Assembly (NCBI RefSeq): GCF_000295935.2
Contig: NZ_ALWO02000052.1
Span: 1 to 64,000 of the forward strand
Direction: 5' to 3'
DNA length: 64,000 bases
Origin: Indibacter alkaliphilus LW1
Lineage (GTDB): Bacteria > Bacteroidota > Bacteroidia > Cytophagales > Cyclobacteriaceae
The stretch's first letter is position 1; the number at the start of each line of letters is the position of its first letter. Positions 61,035 to 64,000 of this stretch are shown in pieces. The notes under the pieces were generated by a model. It had not been told where the DNA came from. It saw only the letters and a list, made by a program, of their open reading frames with translations, and made no database searches. A program made the translations under genes and the position numbers.

Positions 61035-64000
61035 ATGAATCAAGGATTATATCGTGAAGAATTTGAACACGATTCCTGTGGGATAGGAGCTGTTGTAAAT
61101 GTCAAAGGAATTAAAAGCCACGAAACAATTAGTGATGCGCTTTTCATGCTTAGCAATATGGAGCATAGAGGAGGCCGTGGCAGTGACCCTAAAACCGGTG
61201 ACGGTGCAGGTATTTTAATTCAGATTCCCCATGAGTTTCTAAGTGAAGTGACAAAAAGGGCAGGATTTGATCTGCCGGAGGAAGGAAACTATGGAGTGGG
61301 GATGACCTTTTTTCCTAAAAACAAGCAGCTGTACAAAAAATCCAAAGAGCAACTTAAGAAGATCATTGATGAACTAGGGTTCAAATTGTTAGGCTACAGG
61401 GAAGTTCCGGTGGATGAAACTGTACCTGGTTCTGGAGCCCTTGAGGTAATGCCAAATATTGAAATGGTATTCGTCCGACATAAGGATGGTATCAGTGATA
61501 TAGATTTGGAACGCAAACTTTATGTATTGCGAAATTATGCCACCAATGTCATCAACAATGCCATCCCAGGAGTCAACTCAGCATTTTATTTTGCGAGTTT
61601 TTCTGCCTTTACACTTATATATAAAGGACAATTAAGAACAGACCAAGTACTGTCTTTTTATAAAGATCTGCAGAATAATAAAATAACATCAGGATTGGCG
61701 ATAGTACACTCCAGGTTTTCAACCAACACATTTCCTAATTGGAGGTTGGCCCAACCTTTTCGGTACCTTTCTCATAATGGTGAAATCAATACCATTAGAG
61801 GGAACCTCAACAAGATGAAGTCTAAGCAGACCTTGATGCGCTCGATTTATTTCAGCGATGATGAGCTTAGCAAATTGATGCCGATTACCAATAAGTCAAA
61901 TTCAGATTCGGCCAATCTGGATGCGATGGTCGAATTGCTGACGCTTAGCGGAAGATCCTTGCCTCATGTAATGATGATGTTGGTTCCGGAAGCATGGCAG
62001 GACAACCAAACCATGGATAAGGACCGCAAAGCTTTTTATAAGTTCCATGCAGCCCTTATGGAGCCGTGGGACGGTCCTGCAGCCCTTTTGTTTACTGATG
62101 GAAAATCAATTGGAGCTACACTGGATAGAAATGGCTTGAGGCCTCTCCGTTATTTTATTACCAATGACGATAGGTTAATCCTGTCTTCAGAAGCAGGTGC
62201 TTTGCCAATCAGGGAAGCTACAGTTTCAGAAAAAGGTAGGATTAGTCCGGGAAGGATGCTGATGGCAGACCTGCAAAAGGGGAAGATTTACTTTGATGAT
62301 GAAATTAAGTCTACCGTTTGTGATAACAAGCCATACGATGCATGGGTAAAAGAAGAAAGGCTGAAGCTAAGATTGATGCCGGATCCCAAGAAACTTGAAA
62401 ACCCATATTCTCTCGAAGAAATCAAGAAGCGCCAGACCATCTTCGGGTACACTGCTGAAGAAATCAAGGTGGTACTTTCACCCATGGGAGATACTGGTCA
62501 GGAGCCTATAGGTTCAATGGGTGCTGATACACCACTGGCTGTATTATCAAAGCAAAGCCAGCATATTTCAAACTATTTTAAACAACTTTTTGCACAGGTT
62601 AGTAATCCACCGATTGACCCGATCAGAGAGCGGCTTGTGATGTCTCTATTTACAAGGATTGGAGAAAGCCATAATATTCTTGCTGAAAGCCCAAGACATA
62701 CCCGGCAGATACATATTTCCCAGCCAGTATTGTTGAATGAGGACTTAGAAAAACTCAAGCACCTGGAGGATCAAGGATATCGAACAATAACCCTTTATGC
62801 TCACTTTGAGGCAGATCACAAACCAGGCAGACTATTGGAATCACTGGATCATCTGTGTAAGCAGGCTGAAGGGGCCATTTATGCAGGCAAAAATATCATC
62901 ATCATATCTGATAGAAACAGTACTTCCACGCAGGCACCCATTCCTTCGTTGATAGCAATAGGAGCTGTTCACCATTATTTGATCAAGAAAAAGCTGAGAA
63001 CAAGGGCAGGTCTTGTAGTGGAAGCAGGTGACATTCGGGAGACGCATCATTTTGCAACGGTAATCGGGTACGGTGCCTCTGCGATCAATCCTTATCTTGC
63101 TCTTGAATCACTTTCCAATCTGAATGAAAAAGGAGTACTCAGCAAAAAGTTTGATCAAAAGGACCTTTTCAGCAATTACCAAAAAGCCATTGGTAAAGGT
63201 TTGCTTAAAGTGCTTTCCAAAATGGGAATATCAACTTTACAGTCTTACCAAAGTGCGCAGATTTTCGAAGCTATCGGTTTGGGACCAGAAGTTATAGACA
63301 GGTGTTTCAAAGGAACAATCAGTAGAATTTCCGGAATTTCCTTTGACGAATTGGCTGAGGAGGTTTTGATCAGACATCACGCTGCTTATAAGACAGAAAG
63401 CCCACTTCTGGAAGCAGGGGGAATTTACCAGTGGAAAAGAAGGGGAGAAAAACACTTATTCAATCCAGAGACAATACACTTGCTGCAAAAATCTACCAGA
63501 CTGAATGATTATGGCCTGTACAAAAAGTTTGCTCAAAAAATCAACGATCAAACAAGAGATGCGCTTACATTAAGAGGTCTTTTTGAATTCAAGAAAAGGA
63601 TTTCAATTCCGCTTGATGAAGTGGAGCCAGCAGAATCCATCATGAAAAGATTTGCCACAGGTGCAATGTCTTTTGGATCTATTTCCCACGAAGCGCATTC
63701 TACTCTTGCTATAGCCATGAACCGAATAGGGGCAAAAAGTAACTCAGGAGAAGGGGGAGAGGATGAAATCAGGTTTGAGCGTAAGGAAAACGGAGACTGG
63801 GAAAGGTCTGCCATCAAACAGGTGGCTTCCGGTAGGTTTGGTGTTACCAGTAATTACCTGAGTAATGCAGAAGAGCTTCAGATCAAGATGGCACAAGGAG
63901 CTAAACCAGGAGAGGGAGGTCAGCTGCCTGGCCATAAAGTAGATGACTGGATAGGAAGAGTAAGACATTCTACTCCAGGAGTTGGATTAATTTCCCCACC
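61035..64000 (+). CDS. gltB: Glutamate synthase large subunit, 5' part
   Basis: The frame starts [20 protein letters not shown] and is still open at the right edge after 988 codons. Cys 15 follows a short propeptide and is the glutaminase (class II amidotransferase) nucleophile. [20 protein letters not shown] and [20 protein letters not shown] belong to that domain. The FMN-binding synthase domain begins around [20 protein letters not shown] and continues through [14 protein letters not shown]. Makes glutamate from glutamine and 2-oxoglutarate with a small subunit, expected beyond the window. Confidence 0.95.
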   Translation, partial: MNQGLYREEFEHDSCGIGAVVNVKGIKSHETISDALFMLSNMEHRGGRGSDPKTGDGAGILIQIPHEFLSEVTKRAGFDLPEEGNYGVGMTFFPKNKQLYKKSKEQLKKIIDELGFKLLGYREVPVDETVPGSGALEVMPNIEMVFVRHKDGISDIDLERKLYVLRNYATNVINNAIPGVNSAFYFASFSAFTLIYKGQLRTDQVLSFYKDLQNNKITSGLAIVHSRFSTNTFPNWRLAQPFRYLSHNGEINTIRGNLNKMKSKQTLMRSIYFSDDELSKLMPITNKSNSDSANLDAMVELLTLSGRSLPHVMMMLVPEAWQDNQTMDKDRKAFYKFHAALMEPWDGPAALLFTDGKSIGATLDRNGLRPLRYFITNDDRLILSSEAGALPIREATVSEKGRISPGRMLMADLQKGKIYFDDEIKSTVCDNKPYDAWVKEERLKLRLMPDPKKLENPYSLEEIKKRQTIFGYTAEEIKVVLSPMGDTGQEPIGSMGADTPLAVLSKQSQHISNYFKQLFAQVSNPPIDPIRERLVMSLFTRIGESHNILAESPRHTRQIHISQPVLLNEDLEKLKHLEDQGYRTITLYAHFEADHKPGRLLESLDHLCKQAEGAIYAGKNIIIISDRNSTSTQAPIPSLIAIGAVHHYLIKKKLRTRAGLVVEAGDIRETHHFATVIGYGASAINPYLALESLSNLNEKGVLSKKFDQKDLFSNYQKAIGKGLLKVLSKMGISTLQSYQSAQIFEAIGLGPEVIDRCFKGTISRISGISFDELAEEVLIRHHAAYKTESPLLEAGGIYQWKRRGEKHLFNPETIHLLQKSTRLNDYGLYKKFAQKINDQTRDALTLRGLFEFKKRISIPLDEVEPAESIMKRFATGAMSFGSISHEAHSTLAIAMNRIGAKSNSGEGGEDEIRFERKENGDWERSAIKQVASGRFGVTSNYLSNAEELQIKMAQGAKPGEGGQLPGHKVDDWIGRVRHSTPGVGLISP

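Noticed and set aside
1-64000. CRISPR arrays and Cas genes
   Set aside because: No set of regularly spaced direct repeats with unique spacers was seen; repeats are irregular and long.
1-64000. tRNA or rRNA genes
   Set aside because: No cloverleaf with CCA-type end or rRNA-like conserved sequence was noticed. A covariance scan was not possible here.

Overview
The window looks like chromosomal DNA of a Bacteroidota bacterium, most likely order Cytophagales (Cyclobacteriaceae-like, e.g. relatives of Algoriphagus). Supporting signs are a SusC/SusD pair, gldE next to ssb and mutY, DUF6266- and DUF4221-type proteins, a 29-residue AURKAIP1/COX24-like ribosomal protein gene beside a G-type RNase E/G, low G+C, and Bacteroidota-style promoters (TTTG ... 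TAnnTTTG). Taxonomy is inferred from gene content only. No rRNA, tRNA or CRISPR array was seen.

Bases 1-10.9 kb are an accessory island. It holds a HEPN-like protein and an exonuclease-BRCT protein. It then carries an integron-type gene-cassette array, all on the minus strand. Three attC-like sites separate two-gene or one-gene cassettes: membrane protein pair / DGQHR + HEPN-like pair / NERD-UvrD helicase / DNA glycosylase + deiminase. No integron integrase is present. Two degenerate group II intron 3' ends lie in the opposite orientation at the 3' sides of minus-strand genes. Three copies of a repeat with a TACCCTGTACAGGGTA palindrome punctuate the region, and two small XRE regulators close it.

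Bases 10.9-12.6 kb are gene-free and repeat-rich. Bases 12.6-20.7 kb hold a compact locus: tlpA-like thioredoxin, susC, susD facing a small secreted two-cysteine protein (DUF6520-like) and a MauE/DoxX-type redox membrane protein. A divergent Crp-like regulator follows, and the divergent promoter region carries a perfect 13-bp inverted repeat. This is the best candidate for an undescribed system (outer-membrane uptake coupled to thiol redox chemistry).

Bases 20.7-31.8 kb alternate isolated genes with long repeat fields: DUF6266, an NTF2-like lipoprotein, a LytS/LytTR two-component system, an orphan contractile tail-sheath protein, two lipoproteins, and an ohrR-ohr pair whose regulator has no cysteine. 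Bases 31.8-42.3 kb are two divergent catabolic operons. One has a GH78 rhamnosidase, a TIM-barrel isomerase, a Gfo/Idh oxidoreductase and a double-thioredoxin lipoprotein. The other is for nucleoside/ribose salvage (ribokinase, DUF1593, nucleoside hydrolase, GRP-family sugar transporter).

Bases 42.7-47.5 kb encode a ferric-iron ABC transporter divergent from oxyR. The rest is mainly conserved chromosome: an Omp85-type barrel, a DUF4221 lipoprotein, a dipeptide epimerase, an M14 peptidase, SIMPL, DUF1456, a frameshifted small membrane ORF, rng, the tiny ribosomal protein, a TPR protein, HU, mutY, ssb, gldE, and the start of gltB, which runs off the right edge.
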